Of a DNA stretch of 64,000 nucleotides, positions 36,516-46,360 are shown one piece after another. Every line of letters begins with the position of its first letter. The stretch's first letter is position 1. The DNA lies in assembly GCA_016715075.1 (NCBI GenBank), contig JADKBK010000014.1, positions 124,001 to 188,000 of the forward strand, in the 5' to 3' direction. Source of the DNA: Bacteroidales bacterium. Its GTDB lineage: Bacteria > Bacteroidota > Bacteroidia > Bacteroidales > VadinHA17. The notes beneath the pieces are model-generated. The model had not been told where the DNA came from. It did not search any database and worked only from the letters and a program-made list of their open reading frames with translations. The position numbers and the translations under genes were made by a program.

Positions 36516-37205
36516 TCATTTAATCCTGAATATACTATCCTCCATCGGAATATCTACCTCAACTTTGGTGAAGTTCATCACAAACTCCATCCCCTGGGCC
36601 GTTGTGGTGGTTTTCATTGGAATTATAAATCCGTTTGTTTCGGTATAATTTGATGGATATGCATCAAAACTCATTCCTGATGCTGTGGTTGAAATTTTTA
36701 CCATTAGGTAAGTGGTTTTGTCGATAAAAATATCAATAAGCGTTCCTCCTTCAACAGCAGCTTTCAGTTTAAAAGCCGGTTTGCCATTTACAGTTTCTTC
36801 ACCTGAGAGAGTAAGCTGTCCGTTTTTGAGATAGGTAGCCATATAATTCTGGAACATATTTGTCCTGATAGTCTGTTTAACCTCGTCAACTGTCATTTCC
36901 ACAGGGGTCGATGAACCAGTCATCGGGTTAATATTATACCCTTTAACTCCGTCAAAAGCCTGGATCATCTCCTGTCCGTTAATGCTTGTTACAGTTTTCA
37001 TCTTATCGGGATTCTTCATCCACATTGTCATTGGCATTTGCATACCCATCATCGACATATTGCCTGTTATCTTGATGGTCTTTAATGTGGACACCTTATC
37101 GAGCTTGTTTGCCACAGTATATCGCTTAACTATCTCATCAAGTGATTGTGCACTTATGACAGATATTAATATCAGTCCTGTAAGAGTAAAAATCAGTTTT
37201 TTCAT
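36516..37205 (-). CDS. Exported LolA/LppX-like protein
   Basis: 229 residues with a signal peptide (ISVISAQ at about 19). The mature part alternates beta-strand-like segments (MTMWMKNPDKMKTVTSINGQEMIQAFDGVKGYNINP ... FIDKTTYLMVKISTTASGM) in the order seen in LolA/LppX-like lipid-binding sheets, with the typical aromatic-Asp-Gly turn. A role in carrying lipids or lipoproteins across the periplasm is a guess from fold; the true LolA motif set was not confirmed. Lies just upstream (on the same strand) of kdsA's stop-distal side and has no other clear partner. Confidence 0.6.
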   Translation of the reverse strand: MKKLIFTLTGLILISVISAQSLDEIVKRYTVANKLDKVSTLKTIKITGNMSMMGMQMPMTMWMKNPDKMKTVTSINGQEMIQAFDGVKGYNINPMTGSSTPVEMTVDEVKQTIRTNMFQNYMATYLKNGQLTLSGEETVNGKPAFKLKAAVEGGTLIDIFIDKTTYLMVKISTTASGMSFDAYPSNYTETNGFIIPMKTTTTAQGMEFVMNFTKVEVDIPMEDSIFRIK

Positions 37206-37227
37206 GCTGGTGGTATTAGTTTAATAT

Positions 37228-38067
37228 TTATTTAAAGGTATTTATTGTTTTTCTAAGTGCAACAAGCCGCGACAGCAGATTATCCATTTCAGAAAGCTTC
37301 AGCATATTGGCGCCGTCAGATTTGGCAGTTGCCGGATCAGGATGGGTCTCGATGAAGATGCCATCTGCACCAACACTTATTGCTGCTTTGCCGATTGTCT
37401 CGATCATTTCAGGATTGCCGCCTGAGACACCCTCAGCCTGATTCGGCTGCTGCAGGGAATGGGTAATATCCATTATCACAGGGACACCTATTTTCTGCAT
37501 TGCCGGGATATTCCTGAAATCGACAATAAGATCCTGATAACCAAAGGAGTTTCCCCTGTCTGTGAGGAGTATGTAAGAGTTTCCGGATTCCTTTACTTTG
37601 TCAACTGCAAATTTCATTGATGATCCCGAAAGAAACTGTCCCTTTTTAATATTAACCCATTTGCCCGTTCTGGCAGCTGCAGTGAGCAGATCAGTCTGCC
37701 TGCACAGAAATGCAGGTATCTGCAGGACATCGACAAATTCAGCGGCCATAGCAGCTTCCTCGGGATTGTGAATGTCGGTAACGACAGGTACAGAATATTT
37801 TTGTCTGACATCTGCCAGAATCCTGAGCGCTTTAATATCGCCTATACCGGTAAATGAGTCACCCCTTGACCTGTTGGCTTTTCTGTATGAAGACTTGAAT
37901 ATGAGCGGGATACTGTATTTTTCAGAAAGTGAAATAAGATGTCTGGCCGTCTCATGAATTACATCTTCACCCTCGACCACGCAAGGCCCGGCAATAAGAA
38001 AGAAATTGCCTGATTCTCTGAATTTTATCCCCGGAATGTCCGGAATCTGGTTTTGCATATAAAACAT
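37228..38067 (-). CDS. kdsA: 3-deoxy-D-manno-octulosonate 8-phosphate synthase
   Basis: Condenses arabinose 5-phosphate with PEP for the Kdo sugar of lipopolysaccharide, showing a Gram-negative envelope. 279 residues. Motifs: AGPCVVEGED near 27-36, FKSSYRKANRSRGDSFTGIGD near 57-77, VPVVTDIHNPEEA near 93, KKGQFLSGSSMKF near 141, DITHSLQQPNQ near 200 and FIETHPDPATAKSDGANML near 238. Starts at MFYMQNQIPD; the second Met four codons in is equally possible. Intact. Confidence 0.96.
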   Translation of the reverse strand: MFYMQNQIPDIPGIKFRESGNFFLIAGPCVVEGEDVIHETARHLISLSEKYSIPLIFKSSYRKANRSRGDSFTGIGDIKALRILADVRQKYSVPVVTDIHNPEEAAMAAEFVDVLQIPAFLCRQTDLLTAAARTGKWVNIKKGQFLSGSSMKFAVDKVKESGNSYILLTDRGNSFGYQDLIVDFRNIPAMQKIGVPVIMDITHSLQQPNQAEGVSGGNPEMIETIGKAAISVGADGIFIETHPDPATAKSDGANMLKLSEMDNLLSRLVALRKTINTFK

Positions 38068-38104
38068 TAGATTAGATTATTTGAAATTTTCTTTGTGTTC
38101 TCTC

Positions 38105-38252
38105 TGTGACGTTTTGCCCCCTGCCCCCCCGGATTTAAACGAATTTTACCCCCTGCCCCCCTGAAGGGGGGTAAAGAATCTGGTAAAAACCTGGATTTTA
38201 GCCCCCCCCTGGGGGGGGTGGGGGGTCTCCCTTAGAGAGGGGGGTAGAGGGT
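38105..38252. repeat. Poly-C/poly-G low-complexity block between kdsA and rarA
   Basis: Runs of 5-8 C and G dominate: repeated TTTTACCCCCTGCCCCC, then an inverted pair CCCCCCTGAAGGGGGG near 38157-38173 and another C8/G8 pair near 38202-38220. These could form strong hairpins at the 3' end of rarA (stop at 38258). Similar C-rich, G-rich blocks are frequent in Bacteroidota gaps. Confidence 0.8.
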
Positions 38253-38257
38253 CTTCA

Positions 38258-39556
38258 TTATTTGTCATATTTATATATACCCTTCCACATTCCGGCCAGT
38301 TTTTTCCTTACTTCTTCCTCTCTTGCATTCTTCCCGGGATCATAAAAAATTGTTCCTTTAACCTCTTCCGGAAGAAAATTATCTGTAACAAAATTCCCGG
38401 AATAGCTATGGGCATACTTATATTCTTTTCCATAGCCCATATCCTTCATCATTGCGGTTGGCGCATTTCTTATATGGAGAGGAACCGGTAGGTTGCCCTC
38501 GCTTCTGACCATTGCAATTGCTTCATCAATAGCCATATATGATGAATTGCTCTTGGGTGATGTGGCCAGATAGATTGCCGCCTCCGAAAGTATGATTCTG
38601 GATTCAGGCCATCCGATGACGTTAACAGCCTCAAAGCAGGCCTGAGCCAGCAACAAAGCATTTGGGTTTGCCAGACCAATATCTTCTGCTGCAAGGATCA
38701 GCATTCTCCTTGCAATAAACTTCGGATCCTCACCTCCCTCGACCATCCTGGCAAGCCAGTAGACTGCAGCATTGGGGTCACTTCCCCTCATGGATTTAAT
38801 AAAGGCGGAAATTATATCATAATGTTGTTCTCCTTTTTTATCATAAAGTGCAAGGTTTTTCTGAACCTGATTCAAAACCTTTGCATTATCAATAATTATT
38901 TTTCCCGCTGAATTATCATCGGCTTCAGAACTGACAACCAGTTCAAGGGCATTGAAAAGCTTTCTGGCATCTCCGCCCGAAACTCTCAGAAGAGCTTCAA
39001 ATTCAATAATTTCTATTTCATAGGATGCAAGATAGGTGTCCTTGATCAATGCTTTCTTAAGCAGCATAATCAACTCATCTTCACTCAATGGTTTCATTAC
39101 ATAAACCTGGCAACGCGAAAGGAGAGGGGAAATTACCTCGAATGAGGGGTTTTCAGTAGTGGCACCTATTAATGTTATCACACCCTGCTCAACTGCACTC
39201 AGAAGGGAATCCTGCTGGGATTTATTGAAACGGTGAATCTCATCAATAAACAGGATCGGATTTGGCTGATTAAAGAATTGCTGTTTTTTTGCCTTTTCAA
39301 TAGTCTCTCTTACATCCTTTACCCCTGAATGAACTGCACTAAGCTGAAAAAATGGTCTTTTAAGTGAATTGGCTATAATACCTGCGAGTGTTGTTTTCCC
39401 GACACCGGGAGGTCCCCATAAAATAAAGGAAGGGAGATTACCCGACTCTACAACTTTCCTCAGGACTGCATTTTTCCCCACAAGATGTTCCTGCCCGCAG
39501 AACTCATCCAGGACTCTGGGCCTTAACCTTTCCGCAAGCGGTTGATTTGGCAGCAT
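38258..39556 (-). CDS. rarA: Replication-associated recombination protein A (RarA/MgsA AAA+ ATPase)
   Basis: Acts at stalled replication forks with SSB. From ATG 39556 (MLPNQPLAERLRPRVLDEF) it has 432 residues; the frame extends 12 residues upstream but those are not family-like. Visible: Walker A GPPGVGKTT near 49-57, Walker B LFIDEIHRFNKSQQD near 104, sensor 1 IGATTENPSFEV near 131, and the C-terminal cluster domain with SMRGSDPNAAVYWLARMVEGGEDPKFIARR near 252-281. Intact. Confidence 0.95.
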   Translation of the reverse strand: MLPNQPLAERLRPRVLDEFCGQEHLVGKNAVLRKVVESGNLPSFILWGPPGVGKTTLAGIIANSLKRPFFQLSAVHSGVKDVRETIEKAKKQQFFNQPNPILFIDEIHRFNKSQQDSLLSAVEQGVITLIGATTENPSFEVISPLLSRCQVYVMKPLSEDELIMLLKKALIKDTYLASYEIEIIEFEALLRVSGGDARKLFNALELVVSSEADDNSAGKIIIDNAKVLNQVQKNLALYDKKGEQHYDIISAFIKSMRGSDPNAAVYWLARMVEGGEDPKFIARRMLILAAEDIGLANPNALLLAQACFEAVNVIGWPESRIILSEAAIYLATSPKSNSSYMAIDEAIAMVRSEGNLPVPLHIRNAPTAMMKDMGYGKEYKYAHSYSGNFVTDNFLPEEVKGTIFYDPGKNAREEEVRKKLAGMWKGIYKYDK

Positions 39557-39907
39557 TCTTAATAATTGTTTTCGTAAAAGTAATAAAAACAATTCTTGTT
39601 CTGAGTATTTATATCATGTCTCACTGTATATCTTAGGATAGTAATTATGCATGCAACATATATTACCACAATCAGATCAGGAATCCTGAGACTTTGCTGG
39701 TTTACCTAAGAGATTAGTCGGGAAATGATTCAATTATGTTACGGAAACGAACAATGAAAGCCTTTGCGGTTCAATAAATTTTACTAAATTGCCTCAAATT
39801 TATTTTCTTTAAAAAAAATAAATTAATACTTTTAACAATTGAAATAGTTATTTGGTTCTGATCAGATTAATGTTATTCGTTTTGAATACACTCAGATATA
39901 TTCAGTT
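39557..39907. other. Divergent gap without a recognised gene
   Basis: About 350 AT-rich bases between rarA and the unknown anchored protein. Only a weak promoter-like pair was noted, TTTG at 39851-39854 and TCGTTTTG at 39877-39884 (one mismatch, long spacer). No ORF, RNA or repeat seen. Confidence 0.5.
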
Positions 39908-41062
39908 ATGAAAAAAACTCTGCTTATTGTATTTATAATATTGGCAGTAATTCTTGCATTGCCTGTAATTAACCTGATCCGATGGAATTTCCAGGATAAA
40001 AAGCCGATTGATATCATCATAGTTGACAAGACAGTTCCTACTCTGGAACGCGAACACCACAAGTCTTTAAGCTGGTTCCTGCTGAATGACAGATTCGTAA
40101 AAAAAGAAAATGGTGACAGTTATTCCTATATTAAGGATTATTACGGATTCTCACCTAAAAGACCATTAAGGGAAAAGCAGTGGGAGAGAAATGATTACAG
40201 GCTCACAGACCTTATAAATCTTGCTGAAAAAAGTGATGCAGTATATTTTGCTGATACATACGGAGTCTTTTTTAATGACTGGTATGAAGGGATAAACAAA
40301 AGCCGTAAATCAAGAAAACTGTATGGTGGTCTTAACAACAATGACTTCCTTCTTATAAAGGAGATGAAAGACAGGAATAAGCTTATTATTCTGGAATACA
40401 ATTCATTTGATTATCCTACTGCCCAGTTTGAATCAGTCAGGACACAGGAAAAACTGGGAATAACCTTTTCAGGATGGACAGGCAGGTATTTCAGTTCTCT
40501 GGACTCAACAAGTGAAAATTTCCCTATCTGGATGACCTCGATGTACAGAAAACAATTCAAGAAACCATGGTCCTTTAAAAAGCCAGGCATTGTCATCCTG
40601 AAGGAAAAAGAGATACTTGTTCTTGAGCAGGGAGTTCAGCTGAAGAATGCTATGCCTCATATAATCACCGAATCATCTACTGGTTCAAAATTTGGGTTGC
40701 CTTCATCCGTGGCATTTGACAAGTGGTTCGATATTATTGACCCTCTTGACAACAATGTAATTTCTACTTTTGATATTGAAACAACAGCCCTGGGGGATAC
40801 ACTTCTTGCAAATAATGACCTTACAAGGCGGTTTCCGGCAGTGGTTCAGGATTCCATCTCTCACAGGATCTATTATTTCTCAGGCGATTTTGCCACAAAC
40901 AATGTGCCCTACTGGACAGCTAAATTTTTTGGAGTCAATAAGCTCAAAGGTATTCTCTACACTGAGAAACCCGATGACCCAAGAGCGTTTTTCTGGCTCT
41001 ATTACAGGCCTCTGATGAACAGCATTCTTACTGAATACTGCAATTCAATGAAATCAAAATAG
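39908..41062 (+). CDS. Membrane-anchored protein of unknown function
   Basis: 384 residues, not assigned to a family. Residues 5-24 (LLIVFIILAVILALPVINLI) form one hydrophobic anchor followed by a basic residue, so the bulk is probably periplasmic. The body has alternating strand and helix segments (PIDIIIVDKTVPT, DAVYFADTYGVFF, KLIILEYNSFDYPTA) that could be a Rossmann-like or amidotransferase-like fold, but no catalytic triad was recognised. Aromatic content is high (Trp/Tyr/Phe-rich). A good intrinsic terminator follows 25 bases after the stop, so it is a single-gene unit. Confidence 0.7.
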   Translation: MKKTLLIVFIILAVILALPVINLIRWNFQDKKPIDIIIVDKTVPTLEREHHKSLSWFLLNDRFVKKENGDSYSYIKDYYGFSPKRPLREKQWERNDYRLTDLINLAEKSDAVYFADTYGVFFNDWYEGINKSRKSRKLYGGLNNNDFLLIKEMKDRNKLIILEYNSFDYPTAQFESVRTQEKLGITFSGWTGRYFSSLDSTSENFPIWMTSMYRKQFKKPWSFKKPGIVILKEKEILVLEQGVQLKNAMPHIITESSTGSKFGLPSSVAFDKWFDIIDPLDNNVISTFDIETTALGDTLLANNDLTRRFPAVVQDSISHRIYYFSGDFATNNVPYWTAKFFGVNKLKGILYTEKPDDPRAFFWLYYRPLMNSILTEYCNSMKSK

Positions 41063-41087
41063 TAATCTGATTATAGTTATAAATAAA

Positions 41088-41121
41088 AGGTACAGGGCGA
41101 ATCGTTCCTGTACTTTTTTTT
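41088..41121 (+). terminator. Intrinsic terminator
   Basis: Stem arms GGTACAGG and CCTGTAC flank a 10-base loop and are followed by a run of nine T. It ends the unit of the unknown anchored gene, 25 bases after its stop. Confidence 0.88.
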
Positions 41122-41154
41122 TAATTCTTCAATCTCTGAAATTAGTGGCATCTT

Positions 41155-41925
41155 ATGAAAATTTCACTCGTTCAGCCCGACACCAGCTGGGAAAACAAAA
41201 CAGAAAACCTGGCAGACCTGGAAAATCTCGTTTCCCCACTTTTTAATAAAACAGATATTGTTGTTTTGCCTGAAATGTTCAATACCGGTTTCTCAATGGA
41301 TCCAGAGAGGTTAGGTGAAAAACCAGGCCAGGAGAGCTTTAGATGGATGAAACGCATTGCTGAGAAAGGAAACTTTGGAATATGCGGGAGTTATATAGTC
41401 AATGAAAACAAGCTGTTCTATAACCGTTTTATTTTTGTGTCTCCCGGGAATGAAATATGGAAGTACGATAAACGTCACCTTTTCAGGATGGCGGATGAAC
41501 AGAATTTCTTTACTGCCGGAAAGGAGAGGGTGATATTCAGGTTCAGGGATATAAGGATTTGCCCTTTAATATGCTATGATCTGCGCTTCCCTGTTTGGAG
41601 CAGGAACAGGAATGATTTTGACCTTCTTATATATTCCGCCAACTGGCCTGAACGAAGGAGATCCGCATGGAATACTCTTATCAGGGCAAGGGCAATTGAA
41701 AACCAGTGTTTTGTTGCAGGTGTGAACCGGGTAGGTACCGACGGGAATGACATAAAATATGCCGGAGAATCAATCCTTATCAATTACCTTGGTGATACAT
41801 TGGCTGATGCAGGTCAGAATCTGTCCGGCGTCGTTACAGCTGAAATTTCGATAAATGAGCTTTCAGAGTTCAGGACCAAATTCCCATTCATGAATGATGC
41901 TGATGATTTTGTGATAAGTATTTGA
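41155..41925 (+). CDS. Omega-amidase-type carbon-nitrogen hydrolase (nitrilase superfamily)
   Basis: A 256-residue cytoplasmic amidase resembling YafV/omega-amidase, which removes ammonia from 2-oxoglutaramate-type compounds in methionine salvage and transamination. The triad is visible: Glu40 in VVLPEMFNTGF, Lys106 in KYDKRHLF and Cys140 in PLICYDLRFP. Other family segments are YSANWPERRRSAWNTLIRARAIENQCFVAGVNRVGTD near 162-200. Intact and probably a single gene. Confidence 0.9.
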   Translation: MKISLVQPDTSWENKTENLADLENLVSPLFNKTDIVVLPEMFNTGFSMDPERLGEKPGQESFRWMKRIAEKGNFGICGSYIVNENKLFYNRFIFVSPGNEIWKYDKRHLFRMADEQNFFTAGKERVIFRFRDIRICPLICYDLRFPVWSRNRNDFDLLIYSANWPERRRSAWNTLIRARAIENQCFVAGVNRVGTDGNDIKYAGESILINYLGDTLADAGQNLSGVVTAEISINELSEFRTKFPFMNDADDFVISI

Positions 41926-41951
41926 ATGTCATGAAAATTTGGTTGTTTAAC

Positions 41952-42012
41952 CACGGAGTTTTCACGGAGTTTTCACGGAGTTTTCACGGAGTTTTCACGG
42001 AGTTTCACGGAG
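41952..42012. repeat. 11-bp tandem repeat (CACGGAGTTTT)
   Basis: Four perfect copies of CACGGAGTTTT, one copy short of a T, and a final CACGGAG. It starts 26 bases after the amidase stop. Confidence 0.95.
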
Positions 42013-42030
42013 TAACACTGTCTTATAAAT

Positions 42031-42166
42031 CTCTTCGTCTCTTTGTCTCTTAGTCTCTTAGTCTCTTTGTCTCCTCGTCCCTTCGTCTCCCATTCTCCCA
42101 TTCTCCCATTCTCCCCATTCTCCCATTCTCCCATTCTCCCATTCTCCCATTCTCCCATTCTCCCCA
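42031..42166. repeat. 8-bp tandem array abutting the FAD oxidoreductase stop
   Basis: About 17 units of 8 bp in phase: first CTCTTHGT/CTCCTCGT variants, then ten or so CTCCCATT with two 9-bp forms. The last unit runs into the stop codon (42167-42169 on the minus strand). Confidence 0.95.
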
Positions 42167-45094
42167 TTACCCTCTCAGCGCATTGAACAGTACAACTGCC
42201 GGATGCAATGCAACCCTGCCCGTGCCATCCTTTATATGATGCCTGCAGCTGGTTCCTGGTGCAGCAACAATTATTTTCTTCTCCAGTTTCCTGATTTCAG
42301 GGAAAAGCACAAGTTCGCCAACCTTATTTGCAAGATCATAATGCTCTTTTTCATAACCGAACGATCCTGCCATTCCACAGCAACCCGAAGGTATCTCAGA
42401 TGCATTGTAATTGACTGGTATTGAAAGCATCTCAAGTGTGGATGAAGAAGAGGCTATTGCTTTTTGCTGGCAGTGGGCATGCAGGACTATCTCAGCATTC
42501 TCTTCAGTAAACATATTCCTGGCAATCCTGCCGGATCTGAACTCCTTCGAAATGAATTCCTCAAGAAGGAAACTATTGGCTGCAATCTCTTCAGCCTTCT
42601 CCCTCATATCATCACCGGCCAGTTCTGGGTATTCATCCCTGAAACCCAGAATTGCTGAAGGTTCAATTCCGACAAGAGGAAGTTCACTGTTTACTATTCC
42701 TGAAAGAACAGCCACATTTTCTCTGATAACGCGTTGTGCTTTTCTAAGCATTCCCTTGGATATAAAAGTCCGGGCACTAACCTTATGGTCAGCCAGAACT
42801 ATTTTATATCCGAGCGACGTCAGCAGACGCACAGCTGCTATTCCTGTCTCAGTGTCATTGTAATTGGTAAATTCATCAACAAACAGGCATACTGAGCCCG
42901 TCGGACTTTCCGGATTTATCTTCTGAAGGTTCTTTCTCAGCCAGCGCCTGAGTGATATTGCACTTATTAAGGGTATGGATCTGCCCGAGGCAAACCCGAT
43001 TGTTTTTTTAAGAGCAGCAGATGTATATCTGTTTGAAAGCATGAAGTTATAAAGCGATGGGGCAATTGATCCAATCCTGTTTACAGTTGTTATATAGCCT
43101 GTCAGTAAAGTTCTGAGAGGTAATCCATGCCTGTCATGCCAGTGCTGGAGATATTCAGATTTCAGTTTGGCAATATCAACTCCCGATGGACATTCAGCCT
43201 TGCACCCTTTACATCCAAGGCAGAGATCAAGGATTTCATGAATCTCCGTGTGATTCCATGGATCTCCCTCTCCGTTTAAGAATTCTCTCAGTATATTTGC
43301 CCTCGCCCTGGTACTCTTGTCTTCATCTCCTGTAGCCATGAAACTTGGGCACATTACACCTCCAATTTTGGCTGATTTCCTGCAATCGGCAGATCCGTTG
43401 CATCTTTCCGCAGCTCTTATAATACCATCGCTGGACGAAAAGTCAAAGATCGTTTTTATCTGGGGCGTAGGCTTTCCCGGAAGGTATCTCAGTGAGCTGT
43501 TCATTGCCGGAGTATCTGTAATCTTTCCCGGGTTCAGTATATTATACGGATCCCAGGCACTTTTGATCTTTTTAAGCAGGCTGAAATTATGGTCTCCGAG
43601 GATAATTGAAATAAATTCTCCCCTCAGTCGGCCGTCGCCGTGTTCCCCGCTGAGCGAGCCTCTGTATTTTCTGACAAGATGGGCCGTATCCAGACCTATA
43701 GATCTGAAAATAAGAACGTCATCAGGATCTTTAAGATTCAGGATTGGCCGGAGATGAAGTTCTCCTGATCCTATGTGTGCATGAAATACCGCTTCCTTTT
43801 TGTAACGGGCAAGCATTTTTTCGATATCATCCATGTAATCAGGCAACTGCTCTGCGTTTACGGCAGTGTCTTCAATCACTGCTACCGGTTTTGGATCACC
43901 TTTCATATTAGTAAGTACTCCGAGCCCAGCTTTTCTAAGTTCCCATACTCTGGAAATATCTTTTCCCTTTATTACCGGAAATGAGTATCCATAGCCTGCA
44001 TCTTTCAGTTCACTGATCATTGCTGCGGCTGTACTGTCTATTTCATGCTCTGTATCCCTTACAAATTCAACTATCAGAATGGCTCCCGGAGCACCATCAA
44101 GGAAAAAACGGTTGGATCTCTGACTAAGATTGCCCTCAGTAAGTTCCAGTATCCTGTTATCCATCATTTCAACTGCTGAAGGATTATACCTGAGAGCAAT
44201 AAGATTTGCCCGGAAAGCCTCATTTCTCTTGTTCAGGTGAACACAGACGAGAGCTTTTTCTGGAGGGGGCAATGGTACAAGGTTCAGTTTTATCTCCGTA
44301 GTTACAGCAAGTGTTCCTTCAGATCCGGCAAGCAGATTACAGAAATTAAACCTGCGTACCGAAGTTCCTTCAAAAATTTCTGTATCAAGAAGCAGATCAA
44401 GAGCATAACCGGTATTTCGCCGGTGAATTTCAGGATCGGGGTAGCCATCCCTGATACTATTCTGATTGACCTTATCCTCAAGTATTTCCTTTATATTTCT
44501 GTAAATATCGCCTTCTAGACCTTCCTGTCTGCATTTGTTTTCAAATGTTTCTTTGTCAACTGGGGCAAAAAGAGCCTCGCTTCCGTCACTGAGTATCGTT
44601 TTAAGTTCGAGAGTATGATCACGTGTTGAACCATAGACAAGTGAATGTGAACCGCACGCATTATTTCCAACCATACCTCCAAGGTTGCATCTGTTGGAGG
44701 TTGAAGTTTCCGGACCAAAGAAGAGTCCGTACTCCCTGAGTGACATGTTCAGTTCATCCAGCACTACTCCCGGCTCGACCCTTACCCATCGGCTTTCACT
44801 GTCTATTTCAAGGATCCTGTTCATATATCTCGATACGTCAACAATGATACCACTGCTTACCACCTGGCCTGCAAGAGATGTTCCTCCGGCTCTGAGTGTC
44901 ACACCTGTTTTCTGCTGGGCGGCAATGCAAGGACTTTCCGTATATCAGAAACGCCCCTGGCCATACTACAGCCAGAGGCTTCTCCTGTATACTGAAGCGT
45001 CGGTGGAGTAGGCGGCTATTGTTATGCTGTCGAATCTGAGATCACCTTCAAGGCTTTCTGAAAGAGTATTAAGGCCGGAAATAAAACTATCCAT
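42167..45094 (-). CDS. FAD-binding and Fe-S oxidoreductase (D-lactate/glycolate dehydrogenase type), N-terminus broken by three one-base deletions
   Basis: A large GlcD-GlpC-type fusion oxidising a 2-hydroxyacid. The open frame from 44902 encodes 911 residues: FAD-linked oxidase domain (LRAGGTSLAGQ near its start; VEPGVVLDELN; NNACGSHSLVYGSTRDH), 4Fe-4S segment (CLGCKGCKAECPSGVDIAKL near 566) and CCG domain (HAHCQQKAI; CCGMAGSFGYEKEHY). The true start is ATG 45094 (MDSFISGLNTLSESL). Three missing bases, near 44985, 44958 and 44923, separate it from the main frame; restoring them gives YREKPLAVVWPRGVSDIRK and AQQKTGVTLRAG, and 976 residues. All three lie in short homopolymers, suggesting sequence error. 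Confidence 0.9.
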
Positions 45095-45220
45095 CTGTCG
45101 GAGTTAAATTGGTGCCGCTAATTTAGGAAAATGATTCATTTATGGGTTTAGAGATTTCTTTTTAAAACAGCTTTAATCTTTAAAAAGTGTTAATAATGAC
45201 ATTAATCATGTATTTCAAAA

Positions 45221-45252
45221 TTGTTTAATCGGACTTTTTTTTCGTACATTTA
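45221..45252 (+). promoter_or_regulatory. Candidate promoter of the fermentation cluster
   Basis: TTG (45221-45223), a 21-base spacer and TACATTTA (45245-45252), one mismatch from TAnnTTTG, 37 bases before the pta ATG. Confidence 0.45.
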
Positions 45253-45289
45253 TACTGAAATTTCGAACTTATTAATATATTGATACACA

Positions 45290-46297
45290 ATGGAATTATT
45301 AGATCGCATCAAACAAAATGCCAAGAATCACAATAAGCGTATTGTTCTTCCTGAAGGATATGAAGAAAGGACCATTAAGGCAGCAGACATAGCAATTCAG
45401 GAAGGTCTGGCCCGGATAATTTTACTCGGTGACCCTTCAGAGATCAAGCTGCATGCTGAGAAACTTGGATTGAAGAACATTTCGGGGGCAACAATAGTTG
45501 ATCCTAAGTCACACTCAAAAAAGGATCATTATATTGATATGATGGTTGAACTGAGGAAGAGCAAGGGGATGACAAGGGAAGAAGCAGCCAGACTGATCGA
45601 AGAGCCGCTTTATCTTGGGGTTTTGATGATTAAGAACGGTGATGCCGATGGTGAAGTATCGGGAGCCGACCACTCAACAGGTGATGTGTTGCGCCCGGCC
45701 TTTCATTATGTAAAGACAGCACCCGGAATATCAGTAGTATCAGGTGCATTTATTATGATACTTCAGGATAAGAATTTTGGAGAGAACGGGGTAATAATCT
45801 TCGCAGATGGTGCAGTACACCCGAACCCTAATGAAAAAGAACTGGCGGAGATTGCCATTGCCTCTGCGCACACTGCCAGGGCAATATGCGGCTTTGAGCC
45901 AAGAATAGCAATGCTTAGTTTTTCGACAAAGGGAAGTGCTAAGAATGAAATGGTTGACAAGGTTATCAATGCAACAAGGATTGCAAAGGAAATGGCTCCT
46001 GATCTGCAGCTCGACGGCGAGCTTCAGGCCGATGCTGCCCTTATTGAGGCTATTGGAAAGAGCAAAGCTCCGGGAAGCCCTATTGCAGGAAAGGCTAATG
46101 TCCTTATTTTTCCTGACCTCAATGCAGGAAACATCGCGTATAAGCTTGTTCAGAGACTCGCTCATGCAGAAGCTATCGGACCAGTGCTTCAGGGCATGGC
46201 GGCCCCTATAAATGACCTTTCAAGAGGTTGTTCCGTAAGCGATATAGTAAGTATGATCGCCATTACTGCGAACCAGGCGGCAGGAATCAAAAAATAA
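45290..46297 (+). CDS. pta: Phosphate acetyltransferase
   Basis: Converts acetyl-CoA and phosphate to acetyl phosphate and CoA. 335 residues, the short single-domain form. Visible: KRIVLPEGYEERTIKAADIA near 17-36, the SGADHSTGDVLRPAF loop near 123-137, GVIIFADGAVHPNPNEKELAEIAI near 166-189, MLSFSTKGSAKNEMVDKV near 207 and VLIFPDLNAGNIAYKLVQRL near 268. First gene of the fermentation block; ackA, two genes later, would use its product to make ATP and acetate. Intact. Confidence 0.94.
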   Translation: MELLDRIKQNAKNHNKRIVLPEGYEERTIKAADIAIQEGLARIILLGDPSEIKLHAEKLGLKNISGATIVDPKSHSKKDHYIDMMVELRKSKGMTREEAARLIEEPLYLGVLMIKNGDADGEVSGADHSTGDVLRPAFHYVKTAPGISVVSGAFIMILQDKNFGENGVIIFADGAVHPNPNEKELAEIAIASAHTARAICGFEPRIAMLSFSTKGSAKNEMVDKVINATRIAKEMAPDLQLDGELQADAALIEAIGKSKAPGSPIAGKANVLIFPDLNAGNIAYKLVQRLAHAEAIGPVLQGMAAPINDLSRGCSVSDIVSMIAITANQAAGIKK

Positions 46298-46360
46298 GGA
46301 TTTGAATGATCATTCGTTTCAGATCACCTGGAAGTTTAAATAATTAATGATTAAATAGTT

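Noticed and set aside
41973..42167. 64-residue minus-strand ORF rich in GRMGEWEN repeats
   Set aside because: It is only a translation of the 8-bp and 11-bp arrays.
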